Part shown: positions 18,642 through 40,112 of the stretch, in pieces
Layout: every line of letters begins with the position of its first letter
How positions within the stretch are numbered: position 1 is the first letter of the stretch
Source of the DNA: Cystobacter fuscus
GTDB lineage: Bacteria > Myxococcota > Myxococcia > Myxococcales > Myxococcaceae
Length of the DNA: 64,000 nt
Direction: 5' to 3'
Assembly: GCF_002305875.1 (NCBI RefSeq)
Contig: NZ_CP022098.1
Coordinates: forward strand, 6,758,001-6,822,000
Notes under the pieces: generated by a model
Told to the model about the DNA's origin: nothing
The model's database searches: none
The model's input: only the letters and a program-made list of their open reading frames with translations
Position numbers and translations under genes: made by a program

Positions 18642-19106
18642 GTGTCCGTGAGTCTGGATCAGTTGCTGGCGGAGGAAGCCGAGTTGCAGTTCGACCACCT
18701 GGCGCACGAGGACGCGCTCGCGCTGGGGTTGAAGCTGCTCGAGCGCGCGCGACGCGACCGGCTCCCCGTGGTCATCGACGTGGCGCTCGCGGGACTCACC
18801 GTCCTGCACTGCGCCCTTCCCGGCTGCCGCCCGGACAACGAGGACTGGGTGCGGCGCAAGCGCAACACCGTGAGCCGCTTCTGGCACAGCTCGTTCTACA
18901 TGGGGCGCTACTACGCCGCCAAGGGCTCGAGCCTGGCCGACAAGCCGCACATCGACCCTTCCGAGTACGTGGACCACGGGGGCAGCTTCCCCCTGCTGGT
19001 GCGCGGACTCGGATGCGTGGGCAGCATCACCGTGTCCGGACTCGCGCAGGAGGAGGACCACGCGCTGGTGGTCGACGTCCTGCGCGAGTGGCGGGCGGGC
19101 CGCTGA
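18642..19106 (+). CDS. UPF0303 / heme-degrading-domain (GlcG-HbpS-like) protein
   Basis: 154-aa single-domain protein matching the UPF0303 group of the GlcG/HbpS fold. Conserved features are the ELQFDHL and ALALGLKLLERA opening, LPVVIDVALAG, DNEDWVRRKRNTVSRF, and the glycine-rich end GGSFPLLVRGLGCVGSITVSGL followed by EDHALVV, quoted here in pieces. Related proteins bind heme or small ligands; a specific reaction has not been settled for this subgroup. GTG 18642 has a GGGAGG about six bases upstream. It stands alone between divergent and convergent neighbours. Confidence 0.85.
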   Translation: MSVSLDQLLAEEAELQFDHLAHEDALALGLKLLERARRDRLPVVIDVALAGLTVLHCALPGCRPDNEDWVRRKRNTVSRFWHSSFYMGRYYAAKGSSLADKPHIDPSEYVDHGGSFPLLVRGLGCVGSITVSGLAQEEDHALVVDVLREWRAGR

Positions 19107-19112
19107 CGGCGA

Positions 19113-19646
19113 CTACTTCTTGTCGGTCTTCTCGGCGATGACGCCGCACGCCACGCGGCCACCCGAGTTGCCCGCGGGATCCGTGGCGAGATCATCCTGT
19201 CCCGCGTGGATGACGAGGGCCTTGCCCACCACGTCCTGCGCGGAGCCATCGCCGATCTTCCAGGCCTGCTTGGTGAGCTTCAGCGTGCCCCGGCCATCCT
19301 GGCCGATCTCGATGTTGCCCAGGTCGCCCAGGTGGTGACCGGGATCCGCGGAACCATGGCTCACGCCAGCGGGATTCCAGTGGCCCCCGGCGCTCGCGGC
19401 GTCGGCCGCGGTGCAGTCCCCGGTCTGGTGGATGTGAGCGCCGTGCAGGCCCGGGGTGGCGCCAGCGACCTCCAGATCCAGCGTCACCTTGTCACCGGAC
19501 TCGATGAAGGTGGCCTTGCCCGTGGTGAGGCTGTCGCTGCGGCTGTCCAGGGTGGCGATGGCGCTGCGCCCCGTGCCGCACGCGGCGAGCACGAGCACGG
19601 CGGACATCAGGGACACACGGAAGAAGGCAACGGAGGGGTTCTTCAC
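19113..19646 (-). CDS. sodC: Cu/Zn superoxide dismutase, lipoprotein
   Basis: 177-aa exported SodC. The signal peptide ends at a lipobox (LVLAACG), so the enzyme is probably lipid-anchored in the periplasm or outer membrane. The metal ligands are present: HGAHIHQTGDC (Cu His pair and the disulfide Cys), GGHWNP, HHLGDLGN (Zn ligands) and HAGQDDL, with GRVACGVI supplying the second disulfide Cys. It converts superoxide to peroxide and oxygen outside the cytoplasm. Convergent with the UPF0303 gene, six bases between stops. Confidence 0.95.
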   Translation of the reverse strand: MKNPSVAFFRVSLMSAVLVLAACGTGRSAIATLDSRSDSLTTGKATFIESGDKVTLDLEVAGATPGLHGAHIHQTGDCTAADAASAGGHWNPAGVSHGSADPGHHLGDLGNIEIGQDGRGTLKLTKQAWKIGDGSAQDVVGKALVIHAGQDDLATDPAGNSGGRVACGVIAEKTDKK

Positions 19647-19975
19647 GGAGGACTCCTTCCCGCCAGGGAGGCGGGGCGGTGGGTGAAACGGCTGGCCGCC
19701 TAGCTACCCGGCCACACGCGCTCCAGCCATCTGAAAACATGAACATCGTCGTGAGCGTTGTGGGCTGTCGGACGCTTGGTGGAACACCCTGGGGAACGCA
19801 CGAAGGGATTGCGCGAAAAATCCCGGAGGTTTAGTTTGGGCGCGTCGAGCGGTCCGGTGTTCTCCGTCCACGAGGCCTCGTACTCCATTGAAGCTGCACT
19901 CCTGAATCGTCAGCGCTGTCCGTCAGCCACTCCCGGGCCCCTCGTGCGTGCCCGGAACGATTCCGGAGTCCCCTC
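19647..19975. other. Intergenic region upstream of sodC and the ABC-F gene
   Basis: About 330 bp between the divergently transcribed sodC and ABC-F genes. It should hold both promoters, but I see no convincing -35/-10 pair, palindrome or RNA gene. A short AT-richer run (GCGAAAAATCCCGGAGGTTTAG) lies near 19810-19840. Confidence 0.5.
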
Positions 19976-21478
<1,503 letters not shown>

Positions 21479-21643
21479 GGCGCTCACTTCGCATCGCCAC
21501 CCACCGGGCAGCCAATCCTCGCCCTCGCACTTTCGCGGTTCCATGCGCAGGGCCGAGGCCCGTTGAGCTGTTTCCAACCTTGACCAGGGTGTGAAGCCAT
21601 GGGGAGGAAGCAGCTTGGCGACACGGCATCGGCGTGAACTGGT

Positions 21644-22921
21644 GTGCGCATGGATTTGAGAGCTCGAGCCGAGCGGGCGGGCGCCACGATGGAGGACGTC
21701 CTCTCGCTCCTGGAGGCAGCCCAGTTGCTCGCCAGGCTCCGGGAGTTTCGTGAAGTCGCCCAGCGCACATGCTCGGTGGCGAAACGACTCGCGGCGGCCG
21801 ACGGCGCGACCTTCGTGCTGAGCGAGGGCGAGAACGTCTACTACGCCGAGGAGGAGTCTCCCTCCTGTCTCTGGCGGGGACGCCGCTTTCCGGCCTCGGC
21901 GTGCATCTCCGGATGGGCGATCCACCACCATCAGCCCGTGGCGATCCAGGACATCTACGCCGACTCTCGCATTCCCCACGCGGCCTACCGTCCCACCTTC
22001 GTCAAAAGCCTCGCCATCCTGCCCCTGGGCCGCGAGTCGCCCGTCGGCTCGCTGGGCGTCTACTGGGCGCACGAGCACGCGGCGACCGAGCGGGAGATGT
22101 TCCTGCTGGACGTGCTGGCCGAAGCCGCTTCCGCCGCTCTCTCCCACGCCGAGTGCTGGCAACGAGTGGTGCAACTCCAGTCCCGAGAGGCCCCTCCGTC
22201 GGAGACGCCCGGTAGCGGTGAGGACCCCATGCTCACACGGCTCATGCCCATTCTCGCGCATGACCTGAAGAACCCACTGGGGGCCATCTCCCTGGCGGCC
22301 CAGTCGCTGCTGCGGCGAGACGGACTCGAGGAGCGGGAACACACCAACGTGCGGCGAATCCTCTCCAGCGTGACACGCGCGCGCTACCTGGTGGACGAGG
22401 TGCTCGAGTATACCCGCCTCCGGCAGATGGGAGGACTGCGGCTGGACATTGTCTCCACGCGGATGGATGAACTCGCCCGCACGGTCGTCGATGAAACGAG
22501 GAGCGCCTTTCCCCAGCGGCGGATCGAACTCATCTCCGAGCAGACGAGCGGCATGTGGGATCCGCACCGGCTGGCGGAGGCACTGACCAACCTCGTCGGC
22601 AACGCGGTCCAGTATGGCCACCCGGAGACGCCCGTCACGCTCCGGGTCGGGGCCCGGCAGAGCGAGTCCTACGTCGAGGTCCACAACGACGGCCCGCCCA
22701 TTCCCGAGGAACTGCTCCCCTTCATCTTCGAGCCGTTCCGCCGGGGACGTGGCGATGGACGCAACTCGGTGGGGCTGGGGCTCTTCATCGTGGACCAGAT
22801 CATCCGGGCGCACGGCGGGCGCATCCAGGTCTGCTCCCAGCATGGCCTGGGCACCACCTTCACCCTCTGTCTGCCCATGCAACAGATGCAGCCCATCCCC
22901 ATGTGCTCCGAACTCGCCTAG
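21644..22921 (+). CDS. GAF-domain sensor histidine kinase
   Basis: 425-aa cytoplasmic kinase. Residues about 20-180 form a GAF domain (CISGWAIHHHQPVAIQDIY is a typical core). The DHp helix has the phospho-acceptor H206 in ILAHDLKNPLGAI. HATPase_c follows with the N-box ALTNLVGNAVQYG, a G1-like VHNDGPPI, an FEPFRRG F-box and the G2 box VGLGLFI. No membrane segment or receiver domain is present and no response regulator gene is adjacent, so it is an orphan kinase. Start is GTG 21644 or ATG 21650; no clear ribosome site distinguishes them. Confidence 0.9.
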   Translation: MRMDLRARAERAGATMEDVLSLLEAAQLLARLREFREVAQRTCSVAKRLAAADGATFVLSEGENVYYAEEESPSCLWRGRRFPASACISGWAIHHHQPVAIQDIYADSRIPHAAYRPTFVKSLAILPLGRESPVGSLGVYWAHEHAATEREMFLLDVLAEAASAALSHAECWQRVVQLQSREAPPSETPGSGEDPMLTRLMPILAHDLKNPLGAISLAAQSLLRRDGLEEREHTNVRRILSSVTRARYLVDEVLEYTRLRQMGGLRLDIVSTRMDELARTVVDETRSAFPQRRIELISEQTSGMWDPHRLAEALTNLVGNAVQYGHPETPVTLRVGARQSESYVEVHNDGPPIPEELLPFIFEPFRRGRGDGRNSVGLGLFIVDQIIRAHGGRIQVCSQHGLGTTFTLCLPMQQMQPIPMCSELA

Positions 22922-23890
22922 GTGTCCTGGAGACGGGCGAGTAGGCCCACAGTTCCTTTGGCGCTCGAACCAACATCACGAACGAATTCCGCCCGCTTTG
23001 GGTCTTGCTGGGCGATGCGGTACGCTTTCGAGCATTGGCACACTGGAACCTCGGCCCGTACAAGCAGTGGGAGGTTTCCTCTCCCACTGCCCGGGATACT
23101 CCAGCAAACGCGTGGCCGTCATCGCCGAGAGCGCTGTGGCCAGTGTCCAGCAGATGCAACACAATCCTGAATGCCAAGTTCTCCTGCGAAGGAGATACGT
23201 CATTCTCGATCTGAAGCAAGCGCACAGTACAGCCCTGCTTCTTCACGACGTCCCGGCTTCGCCAGATGAGCTCGCCGACAACTGGTGGAGGGCGTTCTCC
23301 AAGTTTTTGTGCGCCCTTGCCCACTCTTCCGGAAAAGACTCGCGAGTCCACACCTCAAGGGCGGACTGGTAGGAAGCAATGGCCTGCCGCAGGTTGTCCT
23401 CCCGGCTGCCGCTCGACCTGGGTGGACTGAATCGAGGAAGCCCCACTCTTGCGAATGATGCTGGCCGCGATCTTGAGGGAACTCTCCAGGTCGGAAGTGA
23501 TGGCTCCGCCCGCGATCATCTTGAGCTGGGAGATGAGCTGTCCTTCGATTTCCGCTGAGTTTTGACTGCTGGTGGTCTGATCGAGCTTCTCGGATTGCTC
23601 GGAACCCTGCCACTTCTGCACATACTCCAGCGCGATCGCCACGGCCCGCAGACTGATCCGTACCTTTTTGCAGAGTTCGGTTTCACGCAGGGGCAACAGT
23701 CTATGGAAGATCGAAAGGGAGAGCGCCCGATCCGTGGTCGCCTCCACCTGTTGCCGGATGTCCGCGAGCAAGGGGAGGAGGGGTTCCCTTCGTTGCTCGG
23801 ACCGTTCATCCTCTTCCGCCACTGCCCTCTGGAGCGCGTCTCCGACCGCATCAACGTTGGAGACGTGCTTGCCCGAAATGGAGGCACCCT
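22919..23890 (-). pseudogene. Decayed TPR-type protein gene, multiple frameshifts
   Basis: Protein-like sequence on the minus strand is spread over several frames. From about 23890 to 23400 one frame reads a helical N-terminal region (residues such as ALSLSIFHRLLPLRETELC and IAASIIRKSGASSIQSTQVE). Near 23400 the frame shifts and another frame continues with a TPR unit, DNLRQAIASYQSALEVWTR then PEEWARAHKNLENALHQL, before a stop at 23243. Further on, a third frame near 23050-22919 reads AYRIAQQDPKRAEFVRDVG to a stop. An in-frame stop precedes the first piece with only a GTG at 23822 available as start. The repeats look like those of myxobacterial TPR proteins that accompany CHAT proteases, but no protease domain is visible. 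Confidence 0.6.
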
Positions 23891-24067
23891 AGCGCAGCAC
23901 CGAGACCGGTCAACGCGGCAGCCCTATCCGCCTCCACCCGGAAGCCCCCCGTGCAGCCGCGCGCGAAGCACCGGCTCCCCCTCCTCGCCGAGGCGCAGGC
24001 CTCCGGGCGGGGCCCCTTACCAGCGCCGCTGCCGGAAGGGAGCCTCGAAGGCCGCGAAGACCTCCTC

Positions 24068-24196
24068 CTACCCGCCCCGGCCCGGAGCGAGCCCCGTGTC
24101 GTAGTTGGGCTCCTGGCCTATCTCCGGCACCTGCTCGGCGTGGACGACCTTGCCGCCCTCGTCGATCACCACCACGCGGGAGTACAAGCCCGCCAG
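24068..24196 (-). pseudogene. tpx: 3' remnant of a thiol peroxidase (tpx) gene
   Basis: A 42-codon tail on the minus strand reads LAGLYSRVVVIDEGGKVVHA, then EQVPEIGQEPNYD, ending at 24068. This matches the C-terminal strand-helix region of Tpx thiol peroxidases (family pattern LxARAVxVxDxxxxVxxxxLVPEIxxEPDY). The catalytic Cys region is absent, so the fragment cannot be active. The upstream side (24197-24258) turns into unrelated sequence. It marks a past deletion next to the lipopeptide locus. Confidence 0.6.
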
Positions 24197-24324
24197 CCTG
24201 GTCACGCCGCTTCCAGGTAGCTCCCCGTTTCCTCCCGGGTTGATGTCTTTCAAACCCAGTGAACTCCGCCCTTCAGGAAGAGATGGACGTCTGGATTGTC
24301 TTGTGCTTCTGGAGGGAGTTGCAC

Positions 24325-26283
24325 ATGAGGAGCGTCGAAGGGGTCCAGGACGGATGGGTGGCTCGGGTGCTGGGACTGGCGCACCTGGAGAGCCCCGAAG
24401 GCAAACAGGTGCGGCTCGAGCGGCGGGCCGCGGCGATGCTGGCATATCTGGGACTGGAGGGGCCCTCGCCGAAGTTCACCGTCGCGAGCCTGCTGTGGCC
24501 CGACTCGCCGCCCACCACCATTCGCGCCAACATGCGCCAGTTGCTGCGCCGCCTGCGCCTGCTGTGCGACGGCGTGGAGCTGGTGGAGGCCACCTCCGAG
24601 CGTCTGGCGACCGTCCCGGGTCTCTGGCTGGACGTCGCCCAGCTCAAGGCGGCGGCCGAGGCCCACGCCCACTCCCGGGTGCTCGAGATCGCGCGGTCCA
24701 CGGGGAGCGGTGCGCTGCTCTCCGGTCTGGAGTTGGAGGACTGCGACGAGCTGTCACGCTGGCTGGACGGCGCGCGCACCGCCGTGGAGGGCTGGGTGCG
24801 CGCCGCGCGCCAGCAGGGCGTCACCCAGGCCATGGCCGGGGGGGACTGGAACACCGCGTCCGCGCTGGTGCACGCCTGGCTGCAACACGAGCCCGAGTCC
24901 GAGCAGGCCGGCCGCCACCTCATCCAGTTGCACTACCTCCAGGGAGACCGTGACGCCGCCCTGGCCGCCTTCGAGCGGCTGCGCGCGACCCTCTCCCGCG
25001 AGCTGGATGTGGACCCCATGCCCGAGACGCTCGCCCTGGTGCGGCAGATCGAGAAGGGCACCGGGGTGAGGCCCCCGCCCCAGGCCGCGCAGGGTGCTCC
25101 CCTGCCCCTCTCCGTGCGGCGCCCACCCGTGCTCGCCGGCCGGGAGGTCGCATGGCGCGAGCTCGAGGAGGGCTTCGCCTCCAGCCAGTTGGTGTTCATC
25201 AGCGGTGAGCCCGGGGTGGGCAAGTCCCGTCTCGTCGAGGAGTTCGCGGCCAGCAAGGGACGGTGGGTGAAGCTCGAGGGGCGCTTCGGGGATCAGGCCA
25301 TTCCCTTCGCCTCGCAGGCCCGCGCCTTCCGGGTCCATATGGCCCACCGGCCCGAGGTGATCCTCCCGGGTTGGGTCCGCACGGAGCTGTCCCGCATCCT
25401 TCCCGAGCTGGGGGGAGAGCGGCCACCACCACTGGCCTCGGAGGCCGACGAGCTGCGCTTCTACGACGCGAACGTGGAGGCCATGCGGCTGTTGATGGCG
25501 GACTACCGCGTCGTCATCACGGATGACGTGCAGTACTGGGACAGTGCCAGCTCCAAGGTGTTCACCTACGCGTTCGAGCGCCTCCTGGATTCGAGCACGG
25601 ACGCGGCCCACGCGCCCCGCTTCATCGACTGCTACCGCCGCGGCGAACTCCCGCCCTACTCCGAGAACAGCGTGCGGCAGTTGGTGGACACGGGACGCGC
25701 GCGCCTCGTCGAGCTCGGTCCGCTCTCCGAGGAACAGGTCCACCAGCTCCTCGCGGGCCTGGAGCTGCCCGGTGCCGAGGCGCACGCCGATGCCCTCGCC
25801 CGCTACACCGGAGGCAATCCCCTCTACATCCTCGAGACGCTCAAGCACCTCATCGAGACGGATGGCCTGCGCAAGGACTGGCCGCACCGCCTTCCCCCGC
25901 CGGGACGGGTGGGCCCCCTGCTCCAGCGCCGCCTGGAGCGGCTCTCGCCCCGAGCCCTCCAGAGCGCCCAGCTCGCCGCCCTGGCGGGCCCCTTCTTCCG
26001 CACCTCCCTCGTGTCCGAGGTGCTCGAGCTGTCCGCCACCGAGCGTCTCGCGGCGCTCGCCGAACTCGAGGCCGCCCAGGTCCTGGTGGGCGAGCGCTTC
26101 AGCCATGATCTGGTGGAAGAGGCGATCCGGGCCAGCGTGTCTCCCATCGCCGCCCGGGAGCTGCATGCGCGGCTCGCCGCCGTCCTCGAGCGCTCCCAGG
26201 CTCCCGCCCAGATCCTCTCCCATCACTGGAGGGAGGCGGGTGAGCTGGAGCGCGCGCGGAGCATCCAGCCCCGGCCGTTGTGA
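24325..26283 (+). CDS. BTAD/AAA transcriptional regulator, candidate controller of the lipopeptide locus
   Basis: 652-aa regulator of the AfsR/SARP-like class. N-terminus: a winged-helix-like region (ARVLGLAHLESPEGKQVRLE, TVASLLWPDS, RANMRQLLRRLRLL). Residues about 100-245: a BTAD helical domain. AAA ATPase: Walker A ISGEPGVGKSRL and Walker B VVITDDVQYWD. ATG 24325 has GGAGGGAG seven bases upstream, better than the open frame start at 24259. Relatives normally carry a long C-terminal TPR region; this one stops soon after HHWREAGELERAR, so it is truncated or a short form. It converges with the megasynthase gene, with 32 bp between stops, and is the only regulator in the locus. Confidence 0.8.
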   Translation: MRSVEGVQDGWVARVLGLAHLESPEGKQVRLERRAAAMLAYLGLEGPSPKFTVASLLWPDSPPTTIRANMRQLLRRLRLLCDGVELVEATSERLATVPGLWLDVAQLKAAAEAHAHSRVLEIARSTGSGALLSGLELEDCDELSRWLDGARTAVEGWVRAARQQGVTQAMAGGDWNTASALVHAWLQHEPESEQAGRHLIQLHYLQGDRDAALAAFERLRATLSRELDVDPMPETLALVRQIEKGTGVRPPPQAAQGAPLPLSVRRPPVLAGREVAWRELEEGFASSQLVFISGEPGVGKSRLVEEFAASKGRWVKLEGRFGDQAIPFASQARAFRVHMAHRPEVILPGWVRTELSRILPELGGERPPPLASEADELRFYDANVEAMRLLMADYRVVITDDVQYWDSASSKVFTYAFERLLDSSTDAAHAPRFIDCYRRGELPPYSENSVRQLVDTGRARLVELGPLSEEQVHQLLAGLELPGAEAHADALARYTGGNPLYILETLKHLIETDGLRKDWPHRLPPPGRVGPLLQRRLERLSPRALQSAQLAALAGPFFRTSLVSEVLELSATERLAALAELEAAQVLVGERFSHDLVEEAIRASVSPIAARELHARLAAVLERSQAPAQILSHHWREAGELERARSIQPRPL

Positions 26284-26315
26284 GGGCGAGGCGGTCCTCG
26301 GGTGCCGCCTGGGGC

Positions 26316-36671
<10,356 letters not shown>

Positions 36672-36738
36672 CAGATCTCTCGTGGATTGAACTGACAACC
36701 CGAGGGGGGAAAACCAACCCTCCCCCCGGGAGAACCCC

Positions 36739-38013
36739 TCACGGGGTGAAGGTGACGGGCAGCGTCTGCGGACCGCGGAAGATGATTTCCTTCATCCACT
36801 CGGTCTCGCCGGGGACGAGCGCCATGTCCGGGAACTCCCGGACGAGCGTGCCGATCGCGATCTGTCCCTCGATGAGCGCCAGGGCCGCACCGAGGCAGTA
36901 GTGGATGCCGCCCGAGAAGGCGAGGTGACGGTTCTCGCGGCGGGTGATGTCGAACGTGTCCGGCTGCTCGAACTGGGCGGGGTCCCGGTTGGCCGCACCC
37001 AGGGAGAAGTAGACCAGATCCCCCGCCGGGATGGTCTGCCCGTGCAGGACGACGTCCTTCTTGGGCACACGCGTGTTGAGCTGCACCGGGCTGTCGTAGC
37101 GGAGGATCTCGTCGATGGCGCCGCGGATGAGCGTGGGATCCTGGCGCAGCCGCTCGAACTCGCTCCGGTGGAGCAGCAGCGCGCGCATGCCGTTGCCGAG
37201 CAGGTTCACCGTCGTCTTCTCGCCCGCGATGAACATCAGCATGCAGACCGAGAGCATCTCGTCCTCGGTCAGCCGGTCGCCCTGGTCGGTGACGGCGATG
37301 AGGCTGCTGATGAGATCGTTCTTCGGGTTCCTGCGGCGCTCGGCGAAGAGCTCGCGGAAGTAGGCGAGGAACTCCTGCGCCACGTTGTTCATCTCCGCGT
37401 ACTGCTCGAGCGAGCGCAGCGGATCGAGCACACGGGACAGGCCGTCGGCCCAGCGGGTCACCGAGGAGTGGGCCTCCTCCGGCACGCCGAGCATGCTGGC
37501 GATCATCGTCACCGCCAGGGGACAGGCCAGGTCATTGACGATGTCCATCCGGCCGGAGCTCCGGACGCGGGCGATCAGCTGATCCACCGTCTCCTGGATG
37601 CGCGGGCGTAGGGACTCGACGGCGGTGGGGGTGAACGAGCGGTTGACCAGGCTGCGCAGCCGGGTGTGATCCGGCGGATCGCACAGCATGAGCCAGCGGC
37701 GCATGGCCGAGGCGAGCGTACGCAGCTCGCCAATCTTCTTGCGCTCGAGGAACGGGCTCTTGCGCTCGATGCGGGTCGGGATGTCGAAGACGCCGAAGTT
37801 GTTGTCCCGCAGCAGAACCTTCACATCCGCGTAGCGGGTGATGATCCACGCTCCCATGATGGTGCGGTGGACGGGTTCTTCCTCCCGCAGCCGCGCGTAG
37901 ACCGGATACGGGTCCGCGTGGAAGGCGGGGTCGAACATGTTGAACTTGATGGAAGAGCGTCTGGGTGTACTCAGTTCCTTGACGTCAACGCTGGGACGCG
38001 CCACTGACTCCAC
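36739..38013 (-). CDS. Cytochrome P450 of the lipopeptide locus
   Basis: 424-aa soluble bacterial P450. Heme ligand C373 lies in FSGGIHYCLGAA. The K-helix has EILRYDSPVQ (ExxR) and the meander region DPAQFEQPDTFDITR is present. The I-helix reads FIAGEKTT, so the usual acidic residue before the conserved Thr is Lys (K266). GTG 38013 has AGGAGG seven bases upstream. It sits 47 bp before the FAAL-ACP gene's end and 67 bp upstream of the megasynthase start, all on the minus strand, so it is in one operon and should oxidise the fatty chain or the finished product. Redox partners are not encoded here. Confidence 0.92.
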   Translation of the reverse strand: MESVARPSVDVKELSTPRRSSIKFNMFDPAFHADPYPVYARLREEEPVHRTIMGAWIITRYADVKVLLRDNNFGVFDIPTRIERKSPFLERKKIGELRTLASAMRRWLMLCDPPDHTRLRSLVNRSFTPTAVESLRPRIQETVDQLIARVRSSGRMDIVNDLACPLAVTMIASMLGVPEEAHSSVTRWADGLSRVLDPLRSLEQYAEMNNVAQEFLAYFRELFAERRRNPKNDLISSLIAVTDQGDRLTEDEMLSVCMLMFIAGEKTTVNLLGNGMRALLLHRSEFERLRQDPTLIRGAIDEILRYDSPVQLNTRVPKKDVVLHGQTIPAGDLVYFSLGAANRDPAQFEQPDTFDITRRENRHLAFSGGIHYCLGAALALIEGQIAIGTLVREFPDMALVPGETEWMKEIIFRGPQTLPVTFTP

Positions 38014-38060
38014 GAATGCACCTCCTGACTTGTCGGGCCTCGCGGCCGTAGAACCTTCGC

Positions 38061-40112
38061 TCAGGCCTTCAGTTCATCGGCCAGGTGGCGGGCGAGGACC
38101 TCCGCGCTCGGGTGCTCCCAGAAGAGGGTGGGCTCGAACTCCCGGCCCAACCATCCCGCCAGCTCACCCGTCAGACTCACGGCCACGGCGGAATCCAGCC
38201 CGTAGCGGGCGAAGGGCGCCTGGACGTCGATCTCCTCGGCGGCGACGCCCAGGTACTGGGCCATGCGGCCGAGCAGCCAGTTCTGGATGGCCTCCTCGGA
38301 GTGGCCATTCGCGGGCGCCTCCGCGGAAGGCGCCTGCTTCGCCTCCGTCTGGAGGTTCTCCACCCACTCGCCCACGGCGTTCAGGGTCTTGTGGAGGAAG
38401 CCGTTGCGGCAGGCATGGCGTTGGATCTTCCCGCTGGACGTCTTGGGGATGCTGCTCGTCTTGATGAGCACCACGGCGTGGACCTGGAGCTCGTGATGCT
38501 CGGAGACGGCCTGGCGGATGCTGCCCACCACCTCGCCCACATCGAGGTCCCGCAGATAGCTGCGCTCGACCTCCTGGACGATGACGAGGCGCTCCTCGTC
38601 CTCCACCTCGACGGAGAACGCGGCGCCGCCGTTGGCCTTGAGGGCCGGGTGGCTCTCCTCCACGGTCTGCTCGATGTCCTGGGGGTAGTGATTGCGGCCG
38701 CGGATGATGATGACGTCCTTGAGGCGGCCGGTGATGACGAACTCCTCGCCCCGGCGGAACGCCAGATCACCCGTGCGCAGGAAGGGTCCCTCGCCCGTGT
38801 CCGCGATGCGGGCCTGGAAGGCCTCCCGCGTCAGCTCCGGCTTGTTCCAGTAGCCCTGGGCGACACTGGCGCTCGACACCCAGACCTCACCCACCCGATC
38901 CTCCGGGCACTCCTTGAGCGAGGCCGGATCCACGACGCGGACCTTCTCGAGCAGGCTGCGGCCGGAAGACACGAGCTCCCGTGCCCCAGTCGCGCTGGCC
39001 GCCACGGCCCCTTCCACCGGCACCACCCTTCCCTCCTCCAGGGCATCCGCCTGGATGGAAAAGAGGCTGGAGTGCTGCGCGGGCACCTTTCCGGAGACCA
39101 GCAGCGTCGTCTCCGCCATGCCATAGCAGGGATGGAGGGAGGTGACGCGCAGACCGTGATCCTTGAAAGCATCCGCGAAGCGCTGGAGCGTGCCAGGGCG
39201 TACGGGCTCGGCGCCGTTGAACGCCACCTCCCAGCTGCTCAAGTCGAGTCCCACCCGCTGCTCGGCGGACACCTTGCGGGCGCACAGCTCGTAGGCGAAG
39301 TTCGGCCCGCCGCTCGTCGTCGCCCGGTAGCGCGAAATCATGTGCAGCCAGCGCGAGGGCTTCTGGATGAACGCCGCCGGAGGCATCAGCACCGACTGGA
39401 TGCCCAGGTAGAGCGGCTGCAACACATTGCCGATGAGCCCCATGTCATGGAACAGCGGCAGCCAGCCGGCGAACACGGTCCGCTCGGTGTGACCGAAGGT
39501 GAGCTGGATCATCCGCTCGTTGTGCAGCACGTTCCCGTGGGACACCATCACGCCCTTGGGCGCGCCCGTCGAGCCCGAGGTGTACTGGAGGAAGGCGAGC
39601 GTATCGGGGCCCACCACCGGCTCCTTCCAGGCGTCCCGCCGCTCCACGGCGATGCCATCCGTCGCGAGCCACCGCAGCGTGCTCAGCTCGGGGACGCGCT
39701 CGAACTGGGTGCCCAGGTTGGACGCGAGCGAGGACGTCGTGAGCACCCACTTCGCGCCCGCGTCCTCGATGACGGTCCGCAGCCGCGTGAGGTTTTGATT
39801 GTTGCGGGGCGGATACGCCGGGACCGCGGTCACCCGCGCGTAGACACAGCCCAGGAACGCGATGATGAAGTCCAGCCCGGGCGGATAGAGGAGCAGCGCC
39901 CGCTGATCCGTCGCTCCCAGCTCCTGGAGCTGCGCGGCCACGGCGCGCACGCGCTGCTCGAGCTGGCCAAACGTCAGGACGCTCGACTCCTTCTCGCCGT
40001 CCTCCAGGAAAACGAAACTCGTCTTGTCGGGCCGGCGCTCGCCGTGGTGCCGAATGAGCTCGATGAGACTATGGAACTGCGCTCCATGGACCGGGTCTGC
40101 GGCCATCGACAC
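38061..40112 (-). CDS. Fatty-acyl-AMP ligase fused to an acyl carrier protein (FAAL-ACP)
   Basis: 683-aa starter-loading enzyme. The adenylation domain has QYTSGSTGAPKGV, GWLPLFHDMGLIG (a FAAL-type motif), GMAETT, LRTGDLAF and a C-terminal GRLKDVIIIRGRNHYPQDIE; it also shows KTSSGKIQR. The ACP follows with phosphopantetheine Ser S641 in YGLDSA. FAALs activate fatty acids as acyl-AMP and pass them to a carrier protein without CoA. It is the first gene of the minus-strand operon and feeds the KS of the megasynthase. Start is GTG 40112 (GGGAG a few bases upstream) or ATG 40106. The chain length accepted cannot be read from sequence. Confidence 0.92.
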   Translation of the reverse strand: MSMAADPVHGAQFHSLIELIRHHGERRPDKTSFVFLEDGEKESSVLTFGQLEQRVRAVAAQLQELGATDQRALLLYPPGLDFIIAFLGCVYARVTAVPAYPPRNNQNLTRLRTVIEDAGAKWVLTTSSLASNLGTQFERVPELSTLRWLATDGIAVERRDAWKEPVVGPDTLAFLQYTSGSTGAPKGVMVSHGNVLHNERMIQLTFGHTERTVFAGWLPLFHDMGLIGNVLQPLYLGIQSVLMPPAAFIQKPSRWLHMISRYRATTSGGPNFAYELCARKVSAEQRVGLDLSSWEVAFNGAEPVRPGTLQRFADAFKDHGLRVTSLHPCYGMAETTLLVSGKVPAQHSSLFSIQADALEEGRVVPVEGAVAASATGARELVSSGRSLLEKVRVVDPASLKECPEDRVGEVWVSSASVAQGYWNKPELTREAFQARIADTGEGPFLRTGDLAFRRGEEFVITGRLKDVIIIRGRNHYPQDIEQTVEESHPALKANGGAAFSVEVEDEERLVIVQEVERSYLRDLDVGEVVGSIRQAVSEHHELQVHAVVLIKTSSIPKTSSGKIQRHACRNGFLHKTLNAVGEWVENLQTEAKQAPSAEAPANGHSEEAIQNWLLGRMAQYLGVAAEEIDVQAPFARYGLDSAVAVSLTGELAGWLGREFEPTLFWEHPSAEVLARHLADELKA

